A stretch of DNA of 64,000 bases from PRDV01 sp963710865 (GTDB lineage Bacteria; Babelota; Babeliae; Babelales; Babelaceae): the NCBI GenBank assembly GCA_963710865.1, contig CAVQBR010000002.1:124001-188000 (forward strand). The letters are read 5' to 3'. This document shows, piece by piece, positions 26,106-33,711 of the stretch. Each line of letters opens with the position of its first letter. Within the stretch, counting starts at the first letter, position 1. A program made the position numbers and the translations under genes. The notes beneath the pieces are model-generated. The model was not told the DNA's origin. It saw nothing but the letters and a program-made list of their open reading frames with translations, and did no database searches.

Positions 26106-27628
26106 AGTTTAAAAGCTTTCTGTATATATGTCTGTGCAAGACCTAAAAAGGTACTTACACAGATAAAGAGTGTAAGACCTGCAGACAGATTAGCGGTAAC
26201 GGCAGCAACAACAATAGCAATTAAGATATTAGCTACTCGCTGACGTGCATCTCCCGTTTGTGCCATTTGCACTGCCATACCAACACCAACGAGCGCTGGC
26301 AAAATATAATAAGGATCTCGTGCAGATAAATCCGGTATCCATAAGAACGGAGCTTTATAAAGCTCTATAGCATTGGTCAGCACCCGCTGCAAACCTATAA
26401 ATATCGGAATCTGAAGTAGTAGAGGTAAACAGCCCAAGAGCCCTGGCATACCATGCTTTCGTGCAAACTCAGCTTTTTCCCGTGCAAGAAGAGCAGGATC
26501 ATGCTTATACTTCTGCTCAAGATACTGAAGCTTCTTTTGAGCTTCCATATGGTGTTTTCTCGACTGCTCTCCTTTGAGAGTAAACGGCACCATTATAAGA
26601 CGTGCAAGGAGTGTTACCATAATAATGGCAATGCCGTAGTTCTTAAAGATGTTATAAAAGAAATTCAGCAAAAAGAGCAATAACTTAGAGATAGGAGCAA
26701 ACCAGCCATAATCAAGAACACCCTCTAACCGCTCATCTACTTTCGACAAGGACGTCATCTCCTTTGGACCAGCATAAAACGAAAGTTCCCAGGTCGTCGT
26801 CTCACGAACCGTTGGAGCTTGTAGTATTCCCTGTACAGTATCCCCTTCTACCTTAAAATAAGCTCTCTGAGCAAACTGCTGTGGATCTTTAATGAGCGCG
26901 TTTAAGAAGTAGTGATCTTCAAGCCCAAATAAGCTCGGCTGTTCCTTACCAAACTGAACCAAGTCCTTAATCGATTTCTTTTCTATGCTCTTTTTATCAC
27001 TATAGAACACAGCCTTCAGGCCTGCTACGCCATCTGGCGATAACGGTGCTGGAAAGAATAAACGTGGCCTGACACCAGCTGCTTTATCATGAGGATCGAT
27101 GGTGAGTTTTACGTCGATTAAATATCTATCATGATGCAATACAAACTGCTTAGTTATGGTTGCAGTAGGCGATTCCCCCTTATAGGTAAGGACGGTGCTA
27201 TTCTGTTCTTCTTTCTTATCTACCAATGTATAATAATAAGGCGTAGCACCCAAACCATTTAAGGCGACTAAGAATGCCCCTCGTTCCCTACTTTGAGAAG
27301 GCGCAACTGTCTCAATAAGACTTTCTTTTCCTGCAAGCATGCGCTTATAGGTCATCAAATCTATAACTGCACCATCATTTGAGATATGGATAGTACCATA
27401 CGGAAGCTCAACAGAAGTAATTTCTTTCGGCCTCGTTGGCTTTGCATCAGAAAATGCAATATCCAGATCTAACGGCTCTGCTACCTGCAAAGATGTAGGA
27501 GCTATAAAGCTTCTGTCCGTCACAATTTCTGCTCGATTATCGGCTGCTGGTCTAAAAAAGAAATACTGAATTGCCCATGTTGCAATTAAAGCTAACGATA
27601 AAGGAATTAAGAGATCCTTAAAATTCAT
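26102..27628 (-). CDS. yidC: Membrane protein insertase YidC
   Basis: YidC inserts and folds membrane proteins, alone or with SecYEG. I start at 27628 (MNFKDLLIPLSLALIATWAIQYFFF), where an AAGGAT site precedes the ATG. The frame is open to 27706, but the extra 26 residues are not family-like. The 508-residue protein has an N-terminal membrane helix, a periplasmic beta domain (about 60-310), and the conserved insertase core with IIMVTLLARLIMVPFTLKGEQSRK, GCLPLLLQIPIFIGLQRVL and three more hydrophobic helices. rnpA and rpmH, its usual upstream neighbours, are absent. Confidence 0.96.
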   Translation of the reverse strand: MNFKDLLIPLSLALIATWAIQYFFFRPAADNRAEIVTDRSFIAPTSLQVAEPLDLDIAFSDAKPTRPKEITSVELPYGTIHISNDGAVIDLMTYKRMLAGKESLIETVAPSQSRERGAFLVALNGLGATPYYYTLVDKKEEQNSTVLTYKGESPTATITKQFVLHHDRYLIDVKLTIDPHDKAAGVRPRLFFPAPLSPDGVAGLKAVFYSDKKSIEKKSIKDLVQFGKEQPSLFGLEDHYFLNALIKDPQQFAQRAYFKVEGDTVQGILQAPTVRETTTWELSFYAGPKEMTSLSKVDERLEGVLDYGWFAPISKLLLFLLNFFYNIFKNYGIAIIMVTLLARLIMVPFTLKGEQSRKHHMEAQKKLQYLEQKYKHDPALLAREKAEFARKHGMPGLLGCLPLLLQIPIFIGLQRVLTNAIELYKAPFLWIPDLSARDPYYILPALVGVGMAVQMAQTGDARQRVANILIAIVVAAVTANLSAGLTLFICVSTFLGLAQTYIQKAFKL

Positions 27629-27709
27629 ACACTGTATCCTTGAAAAAGATGTTGGTCGGTTGCCCAAACGGTTGAAGAATTTGTTTACATCAGAAAACAT
27701 GCTCATTGT

Positions 27710-27917
27710 AGATTACCAAATAAATGGCCCTAAAGCTAGAGCAAAATCTTACCTCAGGTGAGGGAGCCGACTGGATTCAGTTCAATCGCGAAGGTCCGAA
27801 AAATTGCCCCTTGCAACACGTACCCAGGCAGATCTAGCTTTGTTCTCGAAAAGTTATATTCGAACACACCTGCCGAATGTGGCAATCCATCAAAAGCCTC
27901 ATTTTTTCAGAAAATCA
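27710..27917. other. Intergenic region upstream of the 27991 gene
   Basis: This stretch between divergent genes has no convincing gene. A short palindrome CCTCAGGTGAGG lies near 27753-27764. A 65-codon plus-strand frame (27758-27955) has no ribosome-binding site and no recognised motif. A small RNA is possible, but I see no known RNA signature. Confidence 0.3.
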
Positions 27918-27947
27918 TTGCAAATAGAAACAATTTTCCTGTATACT
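27918..27947 (+). promoter_or_regulatory. Promoter of the 27991-28650 gene
   Basis: TTGCAA (-35, 27918-27923), an 18-base spacer and TATACT (-10, 27942-27947), with an overlapping TATAAT at 27947-27952. An AAAGGAG ribosome-binding site follows before the ATG. Confidence 0.6.
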
Positions 27948-27990
27948 ATAATTAATATACTATTAATACTTAATAAAAGGAGTCTCTCTT

Positions 27991-28650
27991 ATGAAACGCA
28001 TATTGTTACTGGTTTCTCTTTTCGTAGCACATCTGAACTGCCATGATCCTGCACCTCCTCTGCTTAGCAAAGAAGATATTCAGCTGCTGACATGGCTAGA
28101 AAATGCAGGGAATATAATTCAAGAATTAAAAGCAGGAACCCTTACTCAGCAAAGAGTCCGTCAAGACATGATCAATGCAGCAGGAAGAAATGACGTTGTC
28201 TACCTTTTCGCAGCTCTCAATAATAAACCAGCGATAATCGCAGCAGTTCGCGCAGTTCTTGGAAAGCAAGTCAGTCCCCAATTACTAGAAAATGCTAAGG
28301 CTGGACTCTTGATTCTTAAATATGGATTAACCGACGCCCTGAAGAATGAAGCAGCGATAATTGCCGCACTTCAAGCTAATCTTGCTACTCTTCAAGCTAC
28401 TCTTGCTACTATGGGAAAGGAAGTTCCGCCCAAAACACAAGAAGAATATAAGCGAGTACTCCACTTTCTTAAAAATGGATTAGCGAGCGGCGACCTTCGC
28501 ATAATTGCCAAGGTTGAAGCTCTTATTGAAAAGGGAGCAGCAGCCACTCCCCAAGAACTCGAAAATGCCCATACCAAACTTCAGTTTCTTGAAGACGAAT
28601 TAGCCGAAAGAGACAAAGGCGAAATGAGAAAGCCTATAAAGACAAATTAA
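27991..28650 (+). CDS. Exported helical-repeat protein of unknown function (219 aa)
   Basis: A short signal peptide (MKRILLLVSLFVAHLNC) predicts export; the cysteine is not in a standard lipobox. Residues about 84-215 form three related helical units of roughly 40 residues. Each has a pattern like IIAAVRAVLGKQVSPQLLENAK, TLQATLATMGKEVPPKTQEEYK or KVEALIEKGAAATPQELENAH, followed by a leucine-rich helix ending LILKYGL, LHFLKNGL or LQFLEDEL. This looks like an internal tandem duplication. A clear promoter and a terminator bracket it, so it is a single-gene unit. No family recognised. Confidence 0.85.
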   Translation: MKRILLLVSLFVAHLNCHDPAPPLLSKEDIQLLTWLENAGNIIQELKAGTLTQQRVRQDMINAAGRNDVVYLFAALNNKPAIIAAVRAVLGKQVSPQLLENAKAGLLILKYGLTDALKNEAAIIAALQANLATLQATLATMGKEVPPKTQEEYKRVLHFLKNGLASGDLRIIAKVEALIEKGAAATPQELENAHTKLQFLEDELAERDKGEMRKPIKTN

Positions 28651-28660
28651 TTTTTCATAG

Positions 28661-28689
28661 TCGCCTGTCTCTTGATACAGGCGATTCCT
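28661..28689 (+). terminator. Terminator after the 27991-28650 gene
   Basis: A perfect 8-base stem (TCGCCTGT/ACAGGCGA, 28661-28668 with 28677-28684) and an 8-base loop are followed by a T-rich tract. It starts 10 bases after the stop codon. Confidence 0.8.
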
Positions 28690-28690
28690 T

Positions 28691-28920
28691 TTAATAGCGT
28701 TGAAAATGGAAACAACCCAAACGAGTTTCCCACTCATTACTTACCCTTCTTGCATTCCTCTTCTTCACTGCCAATAGATCTCTAACTATAAAGAGATCTG
28801 CCAGTGAATGAGAAAACGCAGTTTTACTGGTCGCAATGCTCAGTAGAATGAGATCTGGCTCGGTTACTCCTAAGAGTGCATTCAACCAGGCACTAGATTC
28901 CTATCAACAATCACGACCAA
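28691..28920 (-). other. Open frame without recognisable family, possible gene fragment
   Basis: A minus-strand frame of about 70 codons (WLNALLGVTEPDLILLSIATS and so on, ending FHFQRY) is open from about 28906 to 28691, but two stop codons precede it and no ribosome-binding site is visible. It may be a decayed gene end. I cannot name a family. Confidence 0.25.
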
Positions 28921-29000
28921 ACTCTGAACTTCAATCTTTACATAATGGCAAAAAAAGGGCATTCTAACAGTATTAAATTACTTTCTAACTTGTGTGGGCC

Positions 29001-29345
29001 ATGAACGACAAACAGTATTACACGAAGACTGAAATTACCAAGGAACTCGGCATCCAACCGTATATAATGGCTCTTTGGGAAAAACAATTTGGCATCGAAG
29101 CTGTCATAGAGAATGGTCAATCGTTCTATTCTTCAACTGACCTTCAAAAGCTTCGCTCAATCAAAAATCTCATTTATGATAAGGGTCTCACGCTAGAAGC
29201 TGCAAAAAAGCAGCTCATGAACACCGGCGAAGTCATTACCCAAGCTTCACCCCTCTTATTTGAAAACACAAGGAAATCTCCGCCTCTCACTCAAGAATTG
29301 CTGGCAATTCAACATCAGCTTATCAAACTGCGCAATCTTTTATAG
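29001..29345 (+). CDS. MerR-type helix-turn-helix regulator (114 aa)
   Basis: The N-terminal 70 residues form a MerR-like winged helix-turn-helix: YYTKTEITKELGIQPYIMALWEKQFGI is the recognition helix pair, then the wing and a second helix (FYSSTDLQKLRSIKNLIYDKGLTLEAAKKQL). MerR proteins bind DNA as dimers. The C-terminal part is short (about 40 residues) and has no obvious ligand-binding domain. I prefer the ATG at 29001 over the GTG at 28992; neither has a strong ribosome-binding site. Target genes cannot be deduced. It converges on the 29369 gene. Confidence 0.8.
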   Translation: MNDKQYYTKTEITKELGIQPYIMALWEKQFGIEAVIENGQSFYSSTDLQKLRSIKNLIYDKGLTLEAAKKQLMNTGEVITQASPLLFENTRKSPPLTQELLAIQHQLIKLRNLL

Positions 29346-29368
29346 CGATGTATTAGGCCAAATGCTAC

Positions 29369-29881
29369 TCATGGCTGCGCTTTTCCCAGTAACATCAAGA
29401 CAATTTGTTGCCCTTGTAACTGCACCTGAGCTGAAGATGAACAATTGAGGCCTGCAAGCGCATAATGAACCCCGCACAATGACCCCACCCCCCAGCCAAG
29501 TGTCTTGAGAAGATTATTTCTTTCACCGTAATGTGGACTTGTTGCATCGCTACCCCAAAAATCCGACTTCGTATAGGCAGATGAAGGAGTAAGAGTCGCA
29601 CCTACCTCATGCGCCTTATACCCACAGTAAGCACACAATGCTGCTCCACCCAAAAGCTGGAAGATATCTACAAGAGTAGCTGTCTTCGATTTTGCTTTCA
29701 TGCGTTTCTCCGCAAACTTTAGAAGCATCTCAGTTTGCTCCGGTGAAAGATGCGCTGAACTCAGAAGCATTCTTACTTGGTCAACATGTAAGTTCATGAT
29801 CGCATGGGCCAAACTAGAGGTGGTGTCTGCTTGGATAGCTATATGTAATGAGGCGATAGCGATGAGTATCCACTTATTCAT
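29369..29881 (-). CDS. Exported small protein with ankyrin-like start (170 aa)
   Basis: A signal peptide (MNKWILIAIASLHIAIQAD) is followed by one ankyrin-like helical pair (SLAHAIMNLHVDQVRMLLSSAHLSPEQTEMLLKFAEKR). A hydrophobic stretch (TLVDIFQLLGGAALCAYCGY, residues about 69-88) and a glycine-rich second hydrophobic region (LGWGVGSLCGVHYALAGL) follow. The overall plan matches the gene at 23215-23757. Its own promoter lies upstream. Function unknown; probably envelope-located. Confidence 0.75.
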   Translation of the reverse strand: MNKWILIAIASLHIAIQADTTSSLAHAIMNLHVDQVRMLLSSAHLSPEQTEMLLKFAEKRMKAKSKTATLVDIFQLLGGAALCAYCGYKAHEVGATLTPSSAYTKSDFWGSDATSPHYGERNNLLKTLGWGVGSLCGVHYALAGLNCSSSAQVQLQGQQIVLMLLGKAQP

Positions 29882-29921
29882 TCAAAAACCTTTCAATAAA
29901 ATTACTCTAATCTCTCTAAAG

Positions 29922-29949
29922 ATAATACCTCAAAGTCTAGCTTCTTCAA
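29922..29949 (-). promoter_or_regulatory. Promoter of the 29369-29881 gene
   Basis: TTGAAG (-35, 29944-29949), a 16-base spacer and TATTAT (-10, 29922-29927) on the minus strand, about 40 bases upstream of the ATG. Confidence 0.5.
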
Positions 29950-29998
29950 AAGAGTTTCATAAAAATGTTTACACATAAGTAAAAAGATGAGCAAACTA

Positions 29999-30007
29999 TG
30001 CTATACT
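29999..30007 (+). promoter_or_regulatory. Extended -10 element before the giant ankyrin cluster
   Basis: TGCTATACT (TGn plus TATACT, 29999-30007) lies about 40 bases before the first giant gene. No good -35 is seen at 16-18 bases upstream. It probably serves all three closely spaced downstream genes. Confidence 0.45.
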
Positions 30008-30047
30008 CATAAGGGATTTTGAAGTGTTTTACAAAAAAAGGAGCAGT

Positions 30048-33000
30048 ATGAATCTCAAACAAGCAGTGTTACTTTTCATCCTCAGTATTCCAGCGCAAAG
30101 CAGAAGTCAACAAGCAGTTGAAGAGGACATGTATACGCGATTAAGCGCATCTCTATTAGTTGGCACCACCGAAACTACCTTAGCAGCTGCAGCATTAAAC
30201 GTACATCACGAAGACAACCGTGATCAGCTCAGCCCTCGTACCGATCAGGATTGCAGTTCATCGAGTGCTCCTCGCAGCTCTAGCACTAACCACGATACTG
30301 CATCGAGTAGAGTTGAATCGAGCAGTATGCACGATGAGTCATCTCCCGAAGATACGGCTCGCCTCGACAGCCTGATGAGACTAGTAAGTAGCCGCCGCAT
30401 ATCGGACGATCAATTTCAGGACGGAAACTCGATCGCAGACCCACTTAGAGAAACTAACCTTTCCCAAGTCGAACGTCTCCTTAGCTCAACTTCTTCTCTT
30501 CTGACAAGCCCCAGCAAAATTCAAAAAGACCTTTCTGCAGATCTTATCGTAGCTCTCCATGCAAAGAATAATGAGCGCATTGACGCAATAATTTCAGATC
30601 TAGAAGCAGTCGTTGAAACACCAGATGCCTTTGGTTATACCGCTTTCCTCCATGTTTGCTCGCGTTGCGAAACAGATGACAAACCCGACAGAGTACTTAC
30701 ATTTCTCGAGCGAAAGGAAATAAATGTTAATTGGCAGGCTCCAACGAATGGTCTTACTCCTCTGCTCGCTCTCGGGTTTAACTATCAACCGGTTCTTAAT
30801 GCCCTCATCGAACGGGGTGCTCATGCGTTAGCCAAGAGTATAAGCAATACAACGATCTTTGATAAACTCATTGCCCTGTCGAAACAGAAGATAAAACCCC
30901 TGAGTGATCTACTCGGCTTATATGAAATTTTGTTACAAGCTCAGGACGTTCAAAAACTTAAAAGTGAAAATCCAGATAGCCCGGAACTACTCAAGCTTAT
31001 TAGCACAGATTGTTGGATGGACAGCCTAATAAATCCCAATCAAAAAATCATAAATGCAGTACGCCAAAACGAAAGTGTTAGCGACATACAAGATCTCCTC
31101 ACCCGTGATGTGTTAGTGACAACCCCTTGCTTAGAACGACCAACATGGACAGCACTAGACTATGCAAAAGCACTCGGCAGAAGTGATGTGGTAGAACTTT
31201 TGGAAAAACATCAACGCAATCGCTCACCACACCTTATTGAAGCGCTCACAAACACCCTTAATAATGACGTAGTCCTCAGAATACTAGAAAACCGTGATTA
31301 TCTTGTAGACGAGCCCGACAAAAGTGGCTGGCGACCATTCTTACATGCCTGCGCAACCTGCAGCACTCCTACGAGAAAACAGCTTGTCCTAGCATTCTTA
31401 AAGAATCGAAAGGACTTAGACGTCAATGCTTCCGCTCATAATGGTCTCACTGCCCTGCGAGCTGTGGGATTTGACGGAACCAACGATATCCTTAAAAAGC
31501 TGATAAAGCGAGAAGCGAATGCACTAGCCAAAATGCATGACAGTCAGGCTACCGTGATCGATGATTTATATGAGCATTTTAAAAAGACCGAACAATCAAA
31601 TGATGAAAAACTTGCCTTATTAGATATTCTTTTGGAAGCACAAGATGTCAAAAGCCTCATCGCCTCGAAGCCACGAAGCCCTGAAGCAATTAAAATTATT
31701 AGAAAAGCGGCTTTTAAAGCGGAGCTAGAAAACAATTCGCATCAACGTTTTATTAATGCTATCAGGCGTAATGAATCAATTGAAACCATCACAAGACTCC
31801 TCCAGCCTGAGGTACTTATCACGGCCAGCTGCGAAGATAATCCTGGAATGAATGCTTTTCTCTATGCCGTTTCACTTAACAGATTTGATATCGTTAAATT
31901 ACTTATACATGCTGGCTTCCCCATAGAAGCGACAATGGGTGTATGCTATATCGAAAAAGTAGATCCAGAGCCCGAAGAAGAATTGCAAAACCCTAGCATC
32001 CTCTTTGATGTAGACACGTTCAACCTTACTGACCTTACAAGCGATGACGCTATTAAGGCCCATCTCAACGCATATCTCACGCTTTCTGAGCTCGCAGCAC
32101 ATTGCTCACTCGATAGTGAAATAGATATGTTTAAGCAAGAATCGATGCGCCATAAATTATTTGTAAATGCTCGTTTTAAGAATAAAAAAACATTTCTTCA
32201 TCTTGCCTGCGCTCATGGTTCTTTAAAACTTGCACGGCTTCTTGTCGAAACGCTTGGCGCAGAAATTGACCTTCAAGACTCTTATGGAAGAACACCACTT
32301 GCTGAAGCTATTTTCAATAAGCATACAAGCTTTTTCTCACAAGGTGACGACTCACATACAGATCTCGCTCGGTATTTGATCTCTCATGGAGCATGCATTA
32401 GAACAGCCCTCGCTGCCCTACATGAGCAAGCACATCGCAATCGCTTGTTACAACTTACCAATCTCAATAAAGCAGGCACACTGCTATCAGCTGAAAATTC
32501 AATCGAAGAGAGTCAAATTAACAATCTCTTAACACAGATTGATGTAGCAATGACAACAGAGAAGCCAGATTATTCACTGATTGCAGCATGTGCAGAATTA
32601 GTTGACATAAATAAACCTTTACCTGGCACAGGCACTCATCTAATACACCTCGCTCTGCGCTTTCAAGACCCTCTTCTGCTGAAAATCATCGCCAAGAAAA
32701 GTGAATTCGATCCAAACATAAAAACCAAATTCAATCAAACACCGCTACTTTTACTCTTCTCGGTATTAGCAACCTCCGATTATGGAACGTACTCTCAAAA
32801 GTTTGCTCAAATTGCTCTCGATATTTTATTAAAATGTAAAAATCTCGATCTTAAACAAAAGGACCCATGGGGGAATTCTGCGTTTGACTTAGCACTAGGT
32901 ATCGATACGAAACTTGCCGAAACGTTATTCCAGCATGATATTCTGGTAACTCTCAATACACTTGCTCTTTCGCGCACCTATGCACCTGAAATTTATCAAA

Positions 33001-33671
33001 AGCTTCTAGGATGGATGCACCAAGAAAATAGATGCATTGGCTGCTTAAAAGCAGAGTGTACAAATCTTTGTATGAGTTGCGGCAGCGTCTATTATTGCGA
33101 GCAAGCATGCCTTTTATCAAATTGGGGCAAGCTTCACGGTCAAGACTGCGCCGACTTCAAAAGAATTGCAAGTGCAAGAACTCAGGTGAGCGCATCCAGC
33201 CAAGTAAGCACAAGTTCTGAACCAGTAAGTGCAAGCACAACAGTTCTAACTTCGATGCAATTAAAGAGAATAGATGAGCTCCGTCAATCAATTCTTGATG
33301 CTGTATCCCATCGTAACAACCTACTTAATGATCTATCAGGAATTTGGGATACTATCAGTGCATTTGAAAAAAGTCTTGCCAATGAGGTTTATGAACCTCT
33401 TGAAGCACTCAAATCATTTTTTTGTGAAATGTTCATAGGTGCTTTCGAAACCATAGAAAACAAGCGCACAACAGCTGAGGACAAGAAGAGAGAAATCGCA
33501 CCTTATCAGGAATTCTTTTCAAATAAACTCAAGGAGCTTCTTACGCCAGCGATAGCCGACGAGATAGATCTGAAACTACAGAGCTTGCTTAGACAATGGG
33601 GACAAAACTCCAGCGCCTGGGTAAGCGCAACTCCTCAGCGCCTTCTAGGTACTGATTCAACAGCACAGTAA
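30048..33671 (+). CDS. Giant exported ankyrin-type protein with C-terminal MYND zinc finger (1207 aa)
   Basis: The start at 30048 has a strong AAAAGGAG site; a GTG at 30024 is less likely. A signal peptide (MNLKQAVLLFILSIPAQSRS) and a Ser-rich low-complexity region (to about residue 150) come first. Then two copies of a composite super-repeat of about 230 residues follow, each with a G-[YW]-x-[AP]-FLH-x-C unit, an LTxLxALGF or LRAVGF unit, an AQDVxxL segment and an INAxRxNES segment. More ankyrin repeats follow (for example KTFLHLACAHGSLKLARLLVE). Residues 996-1034 are a MYND finger (C-x2-C ... C-x2-C ... YYC-x3-C ... H-x3-C). A helical tail ends the protein. MYND fingers are typical of eukaryotic protein-protein interaction. 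Likely host-directed, by inference. Confidence 0.92.
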   Translation: MNLKQAVLLFILSIPAQSRSQQAVEEDMYTRLSASLLVGTTETTLAAAALNVHHEDNRDQLSPRTDQDCSSSSAPRSSSTNHDTASSRVESSSMHDESSPEDTARLDSLMRLVSSRRISDDQFQDGNSIADPLRETNLSQVERLLSSTSSLLTSPSKIQKDLSADLIVALHAKNNERIDAIISDLEAVVETPDAFGYTAFLHVCSRCETDDKPDRVLTFLERKEINVNWQAPTNGLTPLLALGFNYQPVLNALIERGAHALAKSISNTTIFDKLIALSKQKIKPLSDLLGLYEILLQAQDVQKLKSENPDSPELLKLISTDCWMDSLINPNQKIINAVRQNESVSDIQDLLTRDVLVTTPCLERPTWTALDYAKALGRSDVVELLEKHQRNRSPHLIEALTNTLNNDVVLRILENRDYLVDEPDKSGWRPFLHACATCSTPTRKQLVLAFLKNRKDLDVNASAHNGLTALRAVGFDGTNDILKKLIKREANALAKMHDSQATVIDDLYEHFKKTEQSNDEKLALLDILLEAQDVKSLIASKPRSPEAIKIIRKAAFKAELENNSHQRFINAIRRNESIETITRLLQPEVLITASCEDNPGMNAFLYAVSLNRFDIVKLLIHAGFPIEATMGVCYIEKVDPEPEEELQNPSILFDVDTFNLTDLTSDDAIKAHLNAYLTLSELAAHCSLDSEIDMFKQESMRHKLFVNARFKNKKTFLHLACAHGSLKLARLLVETLGAEIDLQDSYGRTPLAEAIFNKHTSFFSQGDDSHTDLARYLISHGACIRTALAALHEQAHRNRLLQLTNLNKAGTLLSAENSIEESQINNLLTQIDVAMTTEKPDYSLIAACAELVDINKPLPGTGTHLIHLALRFQDPLLLKIIAKKSEFDPNIKTKFNQTPLLLLFSVLATSDYGTYSQKFAQIALDILLKCKNLDLKQKDPWGNSAFDLALGIDTKLAETLFQHDILVTLNTLALSRTYAPEIYQKLLGWMHQENRCIGCLKAECTNLCMSCGSVYYCEQACLLSNWGKLHGQDCADFKRIASARTQVSASSQVSTSSEPVSASTTVLTSMQLKRIDELRQSILDAVSHRNNLLNDLSGIWDTISAFEKSLANEVYEPLEALKSFFCEMFIGAFETIENKRTTAEDKKREIAPYQEFFSNKLKELLTPAIADEIDLKLQSLLRQWGQNSSAWVSATPQRLLGTDSTAQ

Positions 33672-33711
33672 GATAGTCTACAAAGACCTAATCCATAAAA
33701 AAGGATCAATT

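Noticed and set aside
27758..27955. 65-codon plus-strand open frame before the 27991 gene
   Set aside because: No ribosome-binding site, no family pattern, and it overlaps the promoter of the next gene. I keep it only as an intergenic note.
27700..27990. 4.5S/SRP or other known small RNA
   Set aside because: The SRP core sequence and tmRNA or tRNA arms were not found in this gap.
28691..28885. Possible PIN-domain gene on the minus strand
   Set aside because: The conserved acidic residues of a PIN domain are not visible and stop codons precede the frame. Listed only as an unassigned open frame.
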